Below are positions 17,276 to 26,174 of a stretch of DNA of 64,000 nucleotides, piece after piece. This DNA comes from B18-G4 sp003648575 (GTDB lineage: Bacteria; Bacteroidota; Bacteroidia; Bacteroidales; B18-G4). The first letter of the stretch is position 1, and each line of letters opens with the position of its first letter. The notes beneath the pieces are model-generated. The model ran no database searches and had not been told where the DNA came from. It worked only from the letters and a program-made list of their open reading frames with translations. Where the stretch lies: NCBI GenBank assembly GCA_029942245.1, contig JAOZTN010000001.1, positions 13,766-77,765 on the forward strand, given 5' to 3'. A program made the position numbers and the translations under genes.

Positions 17276-17494
17276 ATGGCAAAACAACCATCCATAGAAC
17301 AAGATGGCACTGTCATCGAATCGTTAGGCAATGCCATGTTCAGGGTTGAACTGGAAAATGGTCATGTGATCATCGCTCATATTTCAGGCAAGATGCGCAT
17401 GCATTATATTAAAATTTTACCGGGTGACAGGGTAAAACTGGAAATGTCGCCCTACGATTTGACAAAAGGAAGAATTACGTTCAGATATAAATAG
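17276..17494 (+). CDS. infA: Translation initiation factor IF-1
   Basis: IF-1 occupies the A site during initiation and assists IF-2 and IF-3. The 72-residue S1/OB-fold protein reads EQDGTVIESLGNAMFRVELENGH and ends DLTKGRITFRYK, a near-standard IF-1. It follows map by 4 bp and is followed by rpmJ after 13 bp. Confidence 0.97.
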   Translation: MAKQPSIEQDGTVIESLGNAMFRVELENGHVIIAHISGKMRMHYIKILPGDRVKLEMSPYDLTKGRITFRYK

Positions 17495-17507
17495 AAAGCA
17501 TTAAAAA

Positions 17508-17624
17508 ATGAAAACCAGAGCATCAGTAAAAAAACGGTCGCCTGAATGTAAGATCGTTAGACGGAAGGGACGCTTGTATGTGATTAACAAGAAGAACCCA
17601 AAATTCAAACAAAAACAAGGATAA
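17508..17624 (+). CDS. rpmJ: 50S ribosomal protein L36, zinc-free form
   Basis: This 38-codon gene encodes L36, a small protein of the 50S subunit base. The sequence starts MKTRASVKKRSPECKIVRRK and ends PKFKQKQG, matching L36 over its whole length. The zinc ligands of the C-plus form (CxxC, a third Cys and a His) are largely replaced: only the Cys in PECK remains, so this is the C-minus type. It sits 13 bp after infA and 24 bp before rpsM, the usual place. Confidence 0.95.
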   Translation: MKTRASVKKRSPECKIVRRKGRLYVINKKNPKFKQKQG

Positions 17625-17648
17625 TAATAACACTATAATCCATCAAAT

Positions 17649-18029
17649 ATGGCTAGGATAGCAGGTGTAGATATACCAGACAACAAAAGGGGTGAGATTA
17701 GCCTCACCTACATTTACGGCATAGGCAGAAGCAATGCTCAAAAGATCCTGAAAGACGCAGGCATCTCCGGAGACAAGAAAGTCGAGGATTGGGATGACGA
17801 TGAACAGAACAAGATTCGTACTATCATCAACGAAAGGTTCAAGGTAGAAGGTTCGCTGAGGTCAGAGACCCAGATGAATATCAAGCGCCTCATGGACATT
17901 GGTACGTATCGCGGGATCCGTCATCGTATTGGCCTTCCGCTCCGCGGACAGAGCACCAAAAATAATGCCCGTACACGTAAAGGACGTAAGAAAACAGTTG
18001 CCAACAAGAAAGTGGCACCGAAAGGTTAA
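17649..18029 (+). CDS. rpsM: 30S ribosomal protein S13
   Basis: S13 in the 30S head forms bridges to the 50S subunit and contacts the P-site tRNA through its C-terminal tail. The 126-residue protein begins MARIAGVDIPDNKRGEISLTYIYGIG and ends with the basic tail RGQSTKNNARTRKGRKKTV. It is the first gene of the alpha-operon section, 24 bp after rpmJ. Confidence 0.98.
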   Translation: MARIAGVDIPDNKRGEISLTYIYGIGRSNAQKILKDAGISGDKKVEDWDDDEQNKIRTIINERFKVEGSLRSETQMNIKRLMDIGTYRGIRHRIGLPLRGQSTKNNARTRKGRKKTVANKKVAPKG

Positions 18030-18074
18030 TATAAAATAGAAAACAGAATTATTCTGCTGAAATAAAGAAAAACT

Positions 18075-18464
18075 ATGGCTAAATCAACCAGAGGTTCGAA
18101 GAAGCGGGTGGTCAAGGTTGAACCCACAGGGAAGGCATACATCAGTGCTTCATTCAACAACATTATCATCTCCCTGACCAATAATGCCGGACAGGTAATT
18201 TCCTGGTCATCATCGGGAAAGATGGGATTCAGGGGTTCAAAAAAGAACACACCTTATGCTGCACAACTAGCAGCCGAGGACTGTGCCAAGGTCGCTTATG
18301 ATGCCGGCCTTCGTAAAGTAAAAGTAAACGTAAAAGGACCGGGTGCGGGCAGAGAATCTGCTATACGTACCCTCCATTCAATGGGTATCGAGGTAACCGA
18401 GATCAAGGATGTTACCCCACTGCCACATAATGGATGCAGGCCTCCGAAAAGAAGAAGAGTATAA
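18075..18464 (+). CDS. rpsK: 30S ribosomal protein S11
   Basis: S11 forms the platform of the small subunit beside the E site. The 129-residue protein contains the conserved FNNIIISLTNNAGQVISWSS, GFRGSKKNTPYAAQ and the C-terminal VTPLPHNGCRPPKRRRV. The 45-bp gap before it is one of the larger ones in the operon and shows no obvious signal. Confidence 0.98.
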   Translation: MAKSTRGSKKRVVKVEPTGKAYISASFNNIIISLTNNAGQVISWSSSGKMGFRGSKKNTPYAAQLAAEDCAKVAYDAGLRKVKVNVKGPGAGRESAIRTLHSMGIEVTEIKDVTPLPHNGCRPPKRRRV

Positions 18465-18489
18465 TTATTTAACACAATAAGAGAATATT

Positions 18490-19095
18490 ATGGCCAGGTA
18501 CAGAGGACCAAAATCAAAGATTGCCAGGAAATTCAAAGATCCGATCTTTGGACCAGACAAAGCCCTTGACAGGAAACCATATCCCCCGGGACAACATGGA
18601 AATAACAGGAGGAGAAGGAAAGAATCAGAATATGGTATCCAGCTCCAGGAAAAGCAGAAAGCGAAATATACCTATGGTATCCTCGAGAAACAATTTAGGA
18701 ATACTTTCAAGAAAGCTACCAAAAAAGGTGGGGTCACAGGTGAGATCCTTCTTCAACTTATCGAAGCCAGGCTCGACAATGTTGTTTACAGGTTGGGCAT
18801 CTCCCCTACCCGTAGAGGAGCCAGGCAGCTGGTCGGACACAGGCATATTCTTGTGAATGGCACCATCACTAACATCGCCTCATTCGAATTGAAACCGGGT
18901 GATGTGGTTAGTGTCAGAGAAAAGTCAAAATCATTGGAAGCAGTTACCGAATCACTTTCAGGTCGCAGCAACAGCTATGGATGGCTGGAATGGGATGATG
19001 AAAGAATGGAAGGTAAATTCATTAATTTCCCTACGAGAGAAGAAATCCCGGAAAATATCAGGGAACAACTTATCGTGGAACTTTACTCCAAGTAA
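18490..19095 (+). CDS. rpsD: 30S ribosomal protein S4, cysteine-free form
   Basis: S4 initiates 16S rRNA assembly and in several bacteria represses the alpha operon. The 201-residue protein starts MARYRGPKSKIARKF, has YPPGQHG and EYGIQLQEKQKAKYTYG, and the S4 RNA-binding domain RLDNVVYRLGISPTRRGARQLVGHRHILVNG. The N-terminal zinc-binding cysteines of C-plus S4 proteins are absent. It lies 25 bp after rpsK and 47 bp before rpoA. Confidence 0.98.
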   Translation: MARYRGPKSKIARKFKDPIFGPDKALDRKPYPPGQHGNNRRRRKESEYGIQLQEKQKAKYTYGILEKQFRNTFKKATKKGGVTGEILLQLIEARLDNVVYRLGISPTRRGARQLVGHRHILVNGTITNIASFELKPGDVVSVREKSKSLEAVTESLSGRSNSYGWLEWDDERMEGKFINFPTREEIPENIREQLIVELYSK

Positions 19096-19142
19096 GTAAG
19101 CAGGATAGCCCACATTAGTGATTATTTAATATACAGCATATT

Positions 19143-20135
19143 ATGGCAATATTAGCATTTCAAAAACCAGACAAGGTGATCATGATAGAAGCTGATGAAT
19201 TCAGAGGAAGCTTTGAATTTCGTCCGCTGGAACCGGGCTTTGGTGTAACCATTGGGAACGCACTGCGCAGGATCCTCTTATCATCCCTTGAAGGATACTC
19301 CATTACATCCATGAGGATAGATGGCGTAGTCCAGGAATTTTCCACCATCCGCGGTGTGGTTGAAGATGTTTCTCAGATCATCCTGAACCTTAAAAAAATC
19401 AGGTTCAAGAAGCAGATCGATACCGAGAACAACGAAAAAATTCATATCGTTATTGGTGACCAGGAGGTGTTTAAAGCCGGTGATATCAATAAATTCTTAT
19501 CGGTATTCCAGGTGCTGAACCCGGAAGAGGTGATCTGCCATATGGACAGCAGCGTGAAGCTTTCTATGGAACTCACCATCAACAAAGGCAGGGGTTATGT
19601 TCCGGCTGAAGAGAACAAATCCATAAATGATACTGTTGACACCATTGCAATCGACTCAATCCACACTCCCATTAAAAATGTGAAATATCACGTTGAAAAC
19701 TGGAGGGTTGAACAAAAGACTGACTACGAAAAGCTGGTCCTGGAGATTGAAACCGACGGTTCTATTACCCCGAAAGAAGCATTGAAAGAAGCTGCAACGA
19801 TCCTGATCCATCACTTTATGTTGTTCTCAGATGAGAAGATCACACTGGATTCAGAAGAAAAAGCGGTGACAGAAGAATTTGATGAAAATTCATTACATAT
19901 TCGCCAGTTACTGAAAACCAAGCTGATCGACATGGACCTCTCAGTGAGAGCCCTCAACTGCCTCAAGGCAGCCGACGTTGAATCACTTGGTGACCTTGTA
20001 ACATTTAACAAGAACGACCTGCTTAAATTCAGGAACTTTGGAAAGAAATCGCTGACCGAACTCGAAGAGCTGGTCAAATCTAAAGGACTTGAATTTGGCA
20101 TGAACATTTCGAAATACAAATTAGATAAGGAATAA
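19143..20135 (+). CDS. rpoA: DNA-directed RNA polymerase subunit alpha
   Basis: Alpha dimerises to scaffold RNA polymerase assembly. The 330-residue protein has the N-terminal domain with FEFRPLEPGFGVTIGNALRRILLSSLEGYSI and a flexible linker near residues 235-260. The C-terminal DNA- and activator-contacting domain has the helix-hairpin-helix region DLSVRALNCLKAADVESLGDLV...LLKFRNFGKKSLTELEELV. The 47-bp spacer before it shows no clear promoter. It precedes rplQ by 5 bp. Confidence 0.98.
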   Translation: MAILAFQKPDKVIMIEADEFRGSFEFRPLEPGFGVTIGNALRRILLSSLEGYSITSMRIDGVVQEFSTIRGVVEDVSQIILNLKKIRFKKQIDTENNEKIHIVIGDQEVFKAGDINKFLSVFQVLNPEEVICHMDSSVKLSMELTINKGRGYVPAEENKSINDTVDTIAIDSIHTPIKNVKYHVENWRVEQKTDYEKLVLEIETDGSITPKEALKEAATILIHHFMLFSDEKITLDSEEKAVTEEFDENSLHIRQLLKTKLIDMDLSVRALNCLKAADVESLGDLVTFNKNDLLKFRNFGKKSLTELEELVKSKGLEFGMNISKYKLDKE

Positions 20136-20140
20136 TTGAA

Positions 20141-20982
20141 ATGAGACACGGTAAAAAATTCAATCATTTAAGCAGGACGAGTGCTCACAGGAAAGCAATG
20201 CTCGCCAATATGGCAAGTTCGCTTATCATTCATAAACGTATCAAGACTACTGTTGCCAAAGCGAAGGCTTTGAGAACATATATTGAACCCCTCATCACCA
20301 AGTCGAAAACCGATTCTACACACTCCAGAAGGGTTGTTTTCAGCTACCTCAATGACAAGGTAGCCGTAACAGAACTTTTCAGGGAAGTGTCAGTGAAGGT
20401 GGCCGACCGCCCGGGTGGTTACACACGTATCATTAAGATCGGTGCAAGGCTGGGTGATAATGCGGAGATGGCTATGATAGAGCTGGTTGACTATAACGAA
20501 AACCTGCTCGACGCAAAAGCTAAAGGGCCTAAGAAAACACGTAGGAGAAGAAGCGGTGCCAAGAAGGAAGAAGGCGATACTATCGTTGCAGAACAGGCTG
20601 TTGAAACTGCTGATGAAGTAGTGGAAGAAGCTGCAGTCGCCGAAGATGAAGTGAAAGAAGAACCTAAAGCTGAAGAGCCTAAGGAAGAACCTGCCGCTGA
20701 GGTGAAGGAAGAACCCAAAGCTGAAGAGCCTAAGGAAGAACCTGCCGCTGAGGTGAAGGAAGAACCTAAAGNNNNNNNNNNNNNNNNNNNNNNNNNNNNN
20801 NNNNNNNNNNNNNNNNNNNNNNNNNNNNNNNNNNNNNNNNNNNNNNNNNNNNNNNNNNNNNNNNNNNNNNNAAAGCTGAAGAGCCTAAGGAAGAACCTGC
20901 CGCTGAGGTGAAGGAAGAACCTAAAGATGAAGAGCCTAAGGAAGAACCCAAAGACGAAGAAAAGAAAGACAAGAAGGAATAG
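20141..20982 (+). CDS. rplQ: 50S ribosomal protein L17 with long repetitive acidic tail, interrupted by an assembly gap
   Basis: The first 116 or so residues are ordinary L17 (MRHGKKFNHLSRTSAHRKAM...YTRIIKIGARLGDNAEMAMIELVDYN). A tail rich in Lys, Glu, Pro and Ala follows, built of 17-residue repeats of the KEEPKAEEPKEEPAAEV type. A run of 100 N (20772-20871) interrupts it. The frames before and after the Ns differ as drawn, so the true missing length is not 100 modulo 3. Read in its own frame, the sequence after the gap continues the same repeat and ends KDEEKKDKKE with TAG at 20980-20982. L17 tails of this kind occur in Bacteroidota; the real repeat number is unknown. Confidence 0.93.
20651..20971 (+). 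repeat. 51-bp in-frame tandem repeat in the rplQ tail
   Basis: Two nearly identical 51-bp units (20651-20701 and 20702-20752) and the start of a third (20753-20771) precede the N run. After the run, 20872-20907 is the rest of a unit, followed by diverged copies. The assembly evidently collapsed or broke here because consecutive units differ at only one or two bases. Confidence 0.9.
20772..20871. other. Assembly gap (100 N)
   Basis: Exactly 100 N, the conventional placeholder for a scaffold gap of unknown size. It lies inside the rplQ tail repeat, and the flanking frames disagree, so the true length is not known. Confidence 0.98.
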
Positions 20983-21002
20983 AATCCTTCATATAAAGGC
21001 TT

Positions 21003-21039
21003 AAAAGGATAGGGTTTTGGTTAGCTTTATCCTTTTTTT
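21003..21039 (+). terminator. Terminator of the ribosomal superoperon
   Basis: AAAAGGATA (21003-21011) pairs with TATCCTTTT (21028-21036), followed by a T run. It lies just after rplQ and ends the 18-kb run before eno. Confidence 0.7.
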
Positions 21040-21074
21040 ATCTCAAGAAATTATAAACCTGAAAATATTTAGTT

Positions 21075-22364
21075 ATGAGTGCAATTATTGCCAATATCCA
21101 CGCACGACAGATCCTTGATTCACGTGGGAATCCTACCATCGAGGTAGATGTATACACCAATACGGGCATAGTGGGGCGCGCAGCTGTTCCATCAGGTGCT
21201 TCCACCGGTATTCACGAAGCAGTAGAGCTTCGCGATAATGACGAAGGCACTTACATGGGTAAAGGTGTACTAAAAGCAGTTGAAAACGTAAACAATATTC
21301 TGTCAGAAGAACTGCAGGGGTATTATGTGACCGACCAGCGGGATATCGATCAGCGAATGATTGAAATCGACGGCACTTCAAACAAAGAAAAACTGGGTGC
21401 CAATGCTATGCTAGGCGTTTCACTTGCCGTTGCCCATGCTGCTGCCCAGGATACAGGTCAGTTCCTGTTCCGCTATATTGGCGGACCGAATGCACATGTA
21501 CTGCCCGTACCCATGATGAATATCCTGAATGGAGGTTCTCATGCAGACAACAGCATTGACTTCCAGGAATTTATGATCATGCCCGTTGGTGCTGAAACAT
21601 TTAGCGATGCCATAAGGATGGGAGCAGAAGTTTTCCATAACCTGAAGGCCGTACTGAAAAAGGCCGGACATTCTACCAACGTTGGTGATGAAGGCGGTTT
21701 CGCACCCAACCTTTCCTCCAACGAGGAAGCCGTTAAGGTTGTTCTTGAAGCCATTGATAAAGCAGGCTACAAAGCCGGTGAAGACATATTCCTTGCACTC
21801 GATCCTGCATCATCAGAATACTATATCCCGGAAGAGAATGTGTATCACCTTAAATGGTCGACCGGCGACAAGCTTACACCTGCTGAGATGGTTGATTTTT
21901 GGGCTGACTGGGCTAAGAAATATCCCATCATCTCCATCGAAGATGGCATGGCCGAAGACGATTGGGACGGCTGGAAACTCCAGACAGAGAAGATGGGCGA
22001 CAAGGTTCAACTGGTCGGTGATGACCTTTTTGTTACCAACACCAACCGACTGAAAAAAGGGATCGATATGGGCATAGCCAACTCCATCCTGATCAAAGTA
22101 AACCAAATTGGTACACTCACAGAAACCATCGACGCGGTGGATATGGCCAGCAAGAGCTCATATACATCTGTGATCAGCCACCGTTCAGGTGAAACAGAAG
22201 ATACAACCATTGCCGACCTGGCTGTAGCACTGAACACCGGTCTCATTAAGACCGGTTCCGCCAGCCGCTCCGACAGAATCGCCAAGTACAACCAGCTGCT
22301 CAGGATCGAAGAGATCCTTGGTGATGCCGGGACATATCTTGGGAAAGATTTTAAATTCCTTTAG
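21075..22364 (+). CDS. eno: Enolase (phosphopyruvate hydratase)
   Basis: Enolase interconverts 2-phosphoglycerate and phosphoenolpyruvate in glycolysis and needs Mg2+. The 429-residue protein starts MSAIIANIHARQILDSRGNPTIEVDV. It has the flexible active-site loop PSGASTGIHEAVELRD and the metal ligands in LALDPASSEYY, PIISIEDGMAEDDWDGW and QLVGDDLFVTN. The catalytic Lys is in ILIKVNQIGTLTET and the His in SHRSGETED. It has its own terminator on each side and appears monocistronic. Length is typical. Confidence 0.98.
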   Translation: MSAIIANIHARQILDSRGNPTIEVDVYTNTGIVGRAAVPSGASTGIHEAVELRDNDEGTYMGKGVLKAVENVNNILSEELQGYYVTDQRDIDQRMIEIDGTSNKEKLGANAMLGVSLAVAHAAAQDTGQFLFRYIGGPNAHVLPVPMMNILNGGSHADNSIDFQEFMIMPVGAETFSDAIRMGAEVFHNLKAVLKKAGHSTNVGDEGGFAPNLSSNEEAVKVVLEAIDKAGYKAGEDIFLALDPASSEYYIPEENVYHLKWSTGDKLTPAEMVDFWADWAKKYPIISIEDGMAEDDWDGWKLQTEKMGDKVQLVGDDLFVTNTNRLKKGIDMGIANSILIKVNQIGTLTETIDAVDMASKSSYTSVISHRSGETEDTTIADLAVALNTGLIKTGSASRSDRIAKYNQLLRIEEILGDAGTYLGKDFKFL

Positions 22365-22383
22365 GAAATAAGAATGAATAGAG

Positions 22384-22411
22384 AAGGCCGCTCCGGGAGC
22401 GGCCTTTTTTT
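22384..22411. terminator. Bidirectional terminator between eno and the response regulator gene
   Basis: AAGGCCGCTCC and GGAGCGGCCTT form an 11-bp GC-rich stem with almost no loop, followed by T7. It lies between convergent genes and serves eno on the plus strand; the stem extends to A's on its left, so it may also act on the minus strand for the response regulator, whose stop is at its edge. Confidence 0.88.
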
Positions 22412-23246
22412 ATGCTATATCGTGAAGGTATAAGACCAGGTTATCCGATCTCTCTAAACCCAGTTTTTTTCGCATACGGCTGCGGGCAGTTTCAAGTGCC
22501 CTGACCGACTGCTTGGTAATCTCCGATATTTCTTTTGACGACATGTCGAGCCTCAGGAAGGTACAAAGCTTTACTTCATTCGGGGTGAGGTCAGAATGGA
22601 GTGCAAGCAGTTTTTCCCTGAACCTGTCATGTTCTTCCTCAAAGCGTACCTCAAACTCCTTCCACTCCTGCCCCTGGATGAGATTCTTCAACCTTGAGAT
22701 TGCCGCCAGAATATTGTCGCTGTATTCATTCTGGGTAGCTTTGTTGATCTTCCGCAAGTCTTCAATGATGGTATTCCCTAATTCGGTTCGGCGGGTGATA
22801 AAAAGCGCATTTTCTGTCATGACCTTCTTCTTGAAATCCAATTCCGACTCCAGCGCATCCCTGGTTTGTTTCAAATCGAGGTGGGTGCGAATCCTAACCA
22901 GAAGCTCCTTCTCACTGAAGGGCTTGGTCACATAATCCACCCCTCCTATCTCAAAACCTTTTAAGATGCTGTCCTGGTCAGTCCTGGCCGTCAGGAAGAT
23001 CACAGGGATCTCCCTTGTAAGTTCCATGCTTTTCAATACTTCACACACCTCAAAACCATCCATTCCAGGCATCATCACATCCAGGAGGATGAGGTCGAAG
23101 AATACCTTCTTGCATAACTCGATGGCATGTTTACCACTCTGGGCATAAGATACAGAGTATCCGTGATCATCCAAAATACTTACCATTAAACGGATATTGG
23201 ATGGTATATCATCTACGATCAATATGTTAGCAGAATCCTTAAGCAT
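22410..23246 (-). CDS. Response regulator with C-terminal LuxR-like HTH
   Basis: The 278-residue protein has an N-terminal receiver domain with acidic pair VDD (residues 11-13), phospho-acceptor D56 in LILLDVMMPG and the conserved Lys in YVTKPFSE. A central helical/coiled linker runs from about 125 to 210. The C-terminal helix-turn-helix reads LTPNEVKLCTFLRLDMSSKEISEI...RALETARSRMRKKLGL, the LuxR/GerE-like form found in many Bacteroidota regulators. It starts 1 nt after the stop of the hybrid kinase gene, so kinase and regulator are one operon and probably partners. Target genes are unknown. Confidence 0.9.
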   Translation of the reverse strand: MLKDSANILIVDDIPSNIRLMVSILDDHGYSVSYAQSGKHAIELCKKVFFDLILLDVMMPGMDGFEVCEVLKSMELTREIPVIFLTARTDQDSILKGFEIGGVDYVTKPFSEKELLVRIRTHLDLKQTRDALESELDFKKKVMTENALFITRRTELGNTIIEDLRKINKATQNEYSDNILAAISRLKNLIQGQEWKEFEVRFEEEHDRFREKLLALHSDLTPNEVKLCTFLRLDMSSKEISEITKQSVRALETARSRMRKKLGLERSDNLVLYLHDIA

Positions 23247-23247
23247 A

Positions 23248-25911
23248 TTATTTCTGTTGATTAATGATTTCTTTCATTTTATTGAGGTATTCAGGAAAAG
23301 CCACCAGGCTGGAATCGATCTTTTCAATATCGTAATTGTCGCAATATATGATCAGCTTATCTCCATAATCTACCAGAAGTTTGATGTCGAGTTCCATTCC
23401 AATGCCATGTATGGCTTCAGCAAATGTACGTATAGAGTTGAACTCCTTCAGATCATTGGCCTGTTGCCACAGATGCAGGAAGTGCTGTTCGATCCTGTCA
23501 ACAGCCTGTGCCAGGGATTGCAGGTATTTCTCTTCACTCTCCTCATTATCATAAGGAAGATCAGCCTTCGCCTGGCTTCCCGGCTCCTTCAATGCAAGTA
23601 ATTCACGTATTTTATCATACAGCTCTTCAATGTGGAAAGGCTTGATCAGAAAATCATCAAAGCCCGAATTGCTGATCCGCTCTATATCTTCCTTCATAGC
23701 CAGGGCTGTCAAGGCAAGGATGGGCACTCCGGCAGTTTGAGGGTTGGCCCTCAGTCTAACAACAGCTTCATATCCATCCATCACCGGCATCATGATATCG
23801 AGAAGAATTATGCTGGGCTCGAACCCGGGGGCAAGTTCCACAGCTTCTGCACCATTTACTGCTTCCTTTACCGTAACGCCGCAATCTATCAGGTTTTCTT
23901 TTACGAACCTCCTGTTGATCTCAGAATCGTCGACAAGTAGAATACGCCTGCCCGAAAACAAAGCATGTGGATCCTCAGGTTTCTCTTCTATATTCAGCAT
24001 CCGGTCAGCTATGTCAACATCCTTCAGGACAACAGAAAAAGATGATCCGCTGCCGGGAGCACTTTCCAATGAAATGCTTCCTTTCATCATTTCTACAAGG
24101 CGCCGGGTAATCGAAAGGCCCAGACCGGTTCCTTCAAGTGAGACTTCGGTAGTGTTTTCAAGTTGAACAAAGGAATCAAAGATTGCTTCATGCGACTCCT
24201 CAGGAATGCCAACCCCACTATCCTCTACTTTTATAAGCAAGTCCATTTTATCGTCCTTCTTTTCTCTATCGAGCAGCTGAACGATGAGCCGGATGTAGCC
24301 TTTCTGTGTGAACTTTACCGCATTACCAATAAGGTTGAATAACACCTGCCTTATCCTGATCTTATCGAGCATTAGAAGTTCAGGCACATTATCCTGCACA
24401 TCCACTATAAAGTCAAGGTTTTTCTTGGCAACTTTAACTGCAAACACCTGTGATATCTCGGTGATTACCGTCCTTAGTTCAACAGCTTCCAGGCTGATAT
24501 CAAGACGTCCTGCCTCAATCTTCGAAAGGTCGAGTATATCATTGATCAACATCAGCAAGCTATCGCCGGCAGATCTGATCGATCCGGCATATTCTTTTAA
24601 CCTGGGCTCCGCGATATGGCTGGTAAGCATCTCGGAAAATCCAATGATCGAGTTCAGTGGGGTCCGGATCTCATGGGAAATATTCGAAATAAATTCACTT
24701 TTAATCTTGTTTGCCTGCTCAGCCTTATCCTTCGCTTCCTTCAGGTTCTTCTCATTCTGTTTCCTTTCGGTAATGTCCCGGGCAAAAGCACAATTATATT
24801 CCGTGCCATCAAATTCCAGGTAGTTCACCATCAGCTCTACAGGATATTCCCTTCCGTCCTTGGTACGATGAATTGATTCTATGGAGAAATTCTTTCTTTC
24901 CCGCACTTCCTTCCAGTGTTTCGCCCAACTTGTTTCAGGGAACATCGGGTCGATCTCATAGACCTTCATCTTGAGCAATTCCTCCTTTGTATAGCCGAGT
25001 GCCTTGCATGCAGCATCATTCACATAACAGAAACGGGCATCTTTCCCCATCCAGAAGGCCGAATCGGCACTTTGATCGACAGAAAACTGTGTCAGTTTCA
25101 GTGCCTCTGTATCCTTCTTCATCCTGGTAACATCACGGATGATCACCAATACTTCTTCAGAACCGATGGGGATATAGCGTGCTTCAAAATAATTAATATT
25201 TTCACCTTCGGCAAAGGAATATTCATCGATCACGATCTCATTTGTTTCCAGGGCCTGCCTGATCCTGTCAACTCCACTCTTGCGCATTTGTTCGGGCAAT
25301 GGAACATCGGAGAGCATTTTGCCCATGAAGGATTCCGGGATCAGGGCTAGTATATCAGGCGAGTTGGCGTGATAATCGATAAACCTTCCCTCTTTGTCAA
25401 ACCTGAACATGATATCCGGCAAAGCTGTAAGCATGACCTCATACCTGTTTAACACCTCCTGCAGTTGCTTTTCAATTTTCCTGGATTTTGTCAGGTCAAA
25501 GGCTACAGCCCTCACGCCAACTACAACATCATTTGAGTAAATGGGGTAAGAGTACAGCAAAACCGGAAACGTATTGCCATTCTTCATGACGCCTGTATAC
25601 TCCTCACCCTCCATAGGCTGTCCTTCAAAAAGTTTGGCAAAGCGATGCTTTACGGTATCAAGATCATCAGGATGAACAACATCAAATACCGGGATACCCT
25701 TTTCAAGGTCTTCAGGAGTATAACCCATCATTTCCAGGCCAAAGGAGTTGCAACGAATGATCATTCCCTCATTATTGTATTCAAATATTCCAAGGGGGAT
25801 CAGCTCAATGAGCTCCCAATATTTCTTTTCACTGTCTTGAAAGGCGTTCTCCAGCGTTTTAAGCTCGTCTTCCCAGTATTTTTTTGATTTCTCCTTTTTA
25901 CTTTTTGGCAC
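23248..25911 (-). CDS. Hybrid sensor histidine kinase with three PAS domains and a receiver
   Basis: The 887-residue protein starts at GTG and has no membrane segment, so it should be cytoplasmic. In order: PAS domains at about 30-150, 155-265 and 275-390; the dimerisation/phospho-acceptor domain with H413 in SNISHEIRTPLNSI; and an ATPase domain (N box near 526-534, DSGVGIP 564-570, GTGLGLS 594-600). A receiver with D705 in LLDIMMPVMDG and a C-terminal helical region (780-887) follow. That last region looks like a degenerate Hpt domain; H835 in AEAIHGIGMELD is a possible but unproven phospho-site. It is followed by the LuxR-type regulator. Confidence 0.93.
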   Translation of the reverse strand: MPKSKKEKSKKYWEDELKTLENAFQDSEKKYWELIELIPLGIFEYNNEGMIIRCNSFGLEMMGYTPEDLEKGIPVFDVVHPDDLDTVKHRFAKLFEGQPMEGEEYTGVMKNGNTFPVLLYSYPIYSNDVVVGVRAVAFDLTKSRKIEKQLQEVLNRYEVMLTALPDIMFRFDKEGRFIDYHANSPDILALIPESFMGKMLSDVPLPEQMRKSGVDRIRQALETNEIVIDEYSFAEGENINYFEARYIPIGSEEVLVIIRDVTRMKKDTEALKLTQFSVDQSADSAFWMGKDARFCYVNDAACKALGYTKEELLKMKVYEIDPMFPETSWAKHWKEVRERKNFSIESIHRTKDGREYPVELMVNYLEFDGTEYNCAFARDITERKQNEKNLKEAKDKAEQANKIKSEFISNISHEIRTPLNSIIGFSEMLTSHIAEPRLKEYAGSIRSAGDSLLMLINDILDLSKIEAGRLDISLEAVELRTVITEISQVFAVKVAKKNLDFIVDVQDNVPELLMLDKIRIRQVLFNLIGNAVKFTQKGYIRLIVQLLDREKKDDKMDLLIKVEDSGVGIPEESHEAIFDSFVQLENTTEVSLEGTGLGLSITRRLVEMMKGSISLESAPGSGSSFSVVLKDVDIADRMLNIEEKPEDPHALFSGRRILLVDDSEINRRFVKENLIDCGVTVKEAVNGAEAVELAPGFEPSIILLDIMMPVMDGYEAVVRLRANPQTAGVPILALTALAMKEDIERISNSGFDDFLIKPFHIEELYDKIRELLALKEPGSQAKADLPYDNEESEEKYLQSLAQAVDRIEQHFLHLWQQANDLKEFNSIRTFAEAIHGIGMELDIKLLVDYGDKLIIYCDNYDIEKIDSSLVAFPEYLNKMKEIINQQK

Positions 25912-25950
25912 AGCGCGGTCTATTTTAATCTAAAGATACAAAATACGCAA

Positions 25951-25973
25951 AAAAAACCCCGCCGAGGCGGGGT
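25951..25973 (-). terminator. Terminator downstream of alaS
   Basis: On the minus strand ACCCCGCC and GGCGGGGT form a GC-rich stem followed by a T8 run. It lies about 200 bp after the alaS stop and before the hybrid kinase gene. The rest of 25912-26174 shows no gene; it is A/T-rich. Confidence 0.85.
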
Positions 25974-26174
25974 AATTTTATTTAATCGATTCGGGTTTCT
26001 GTGTCTTTCAGGAAATCCATTATCATATATTGCAAATTACAAGCCAAAGACATGTTTTCATGATAAATAGCTATTTCAGTGAAAGTTAGGACAAATATCC
26101 AAATCAAATAATCTCAAAATGGGAAGAAAGTTCCAGCATATGGAACATTTGAAATTTGTGCAAGAAAGTGACAG

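Noticed and set aside
20772..20871. Frameshift in rplQ
   Set aside because: The frame change coincides with an arbitrary 100-N placeholder, so it is an assembly artefact, not a mutation.
22384..22411. Possible REP element between eno and the regulator gene
   Set aside because: The stem plus T run and the position between convergent genes fit an ordinary terminator.
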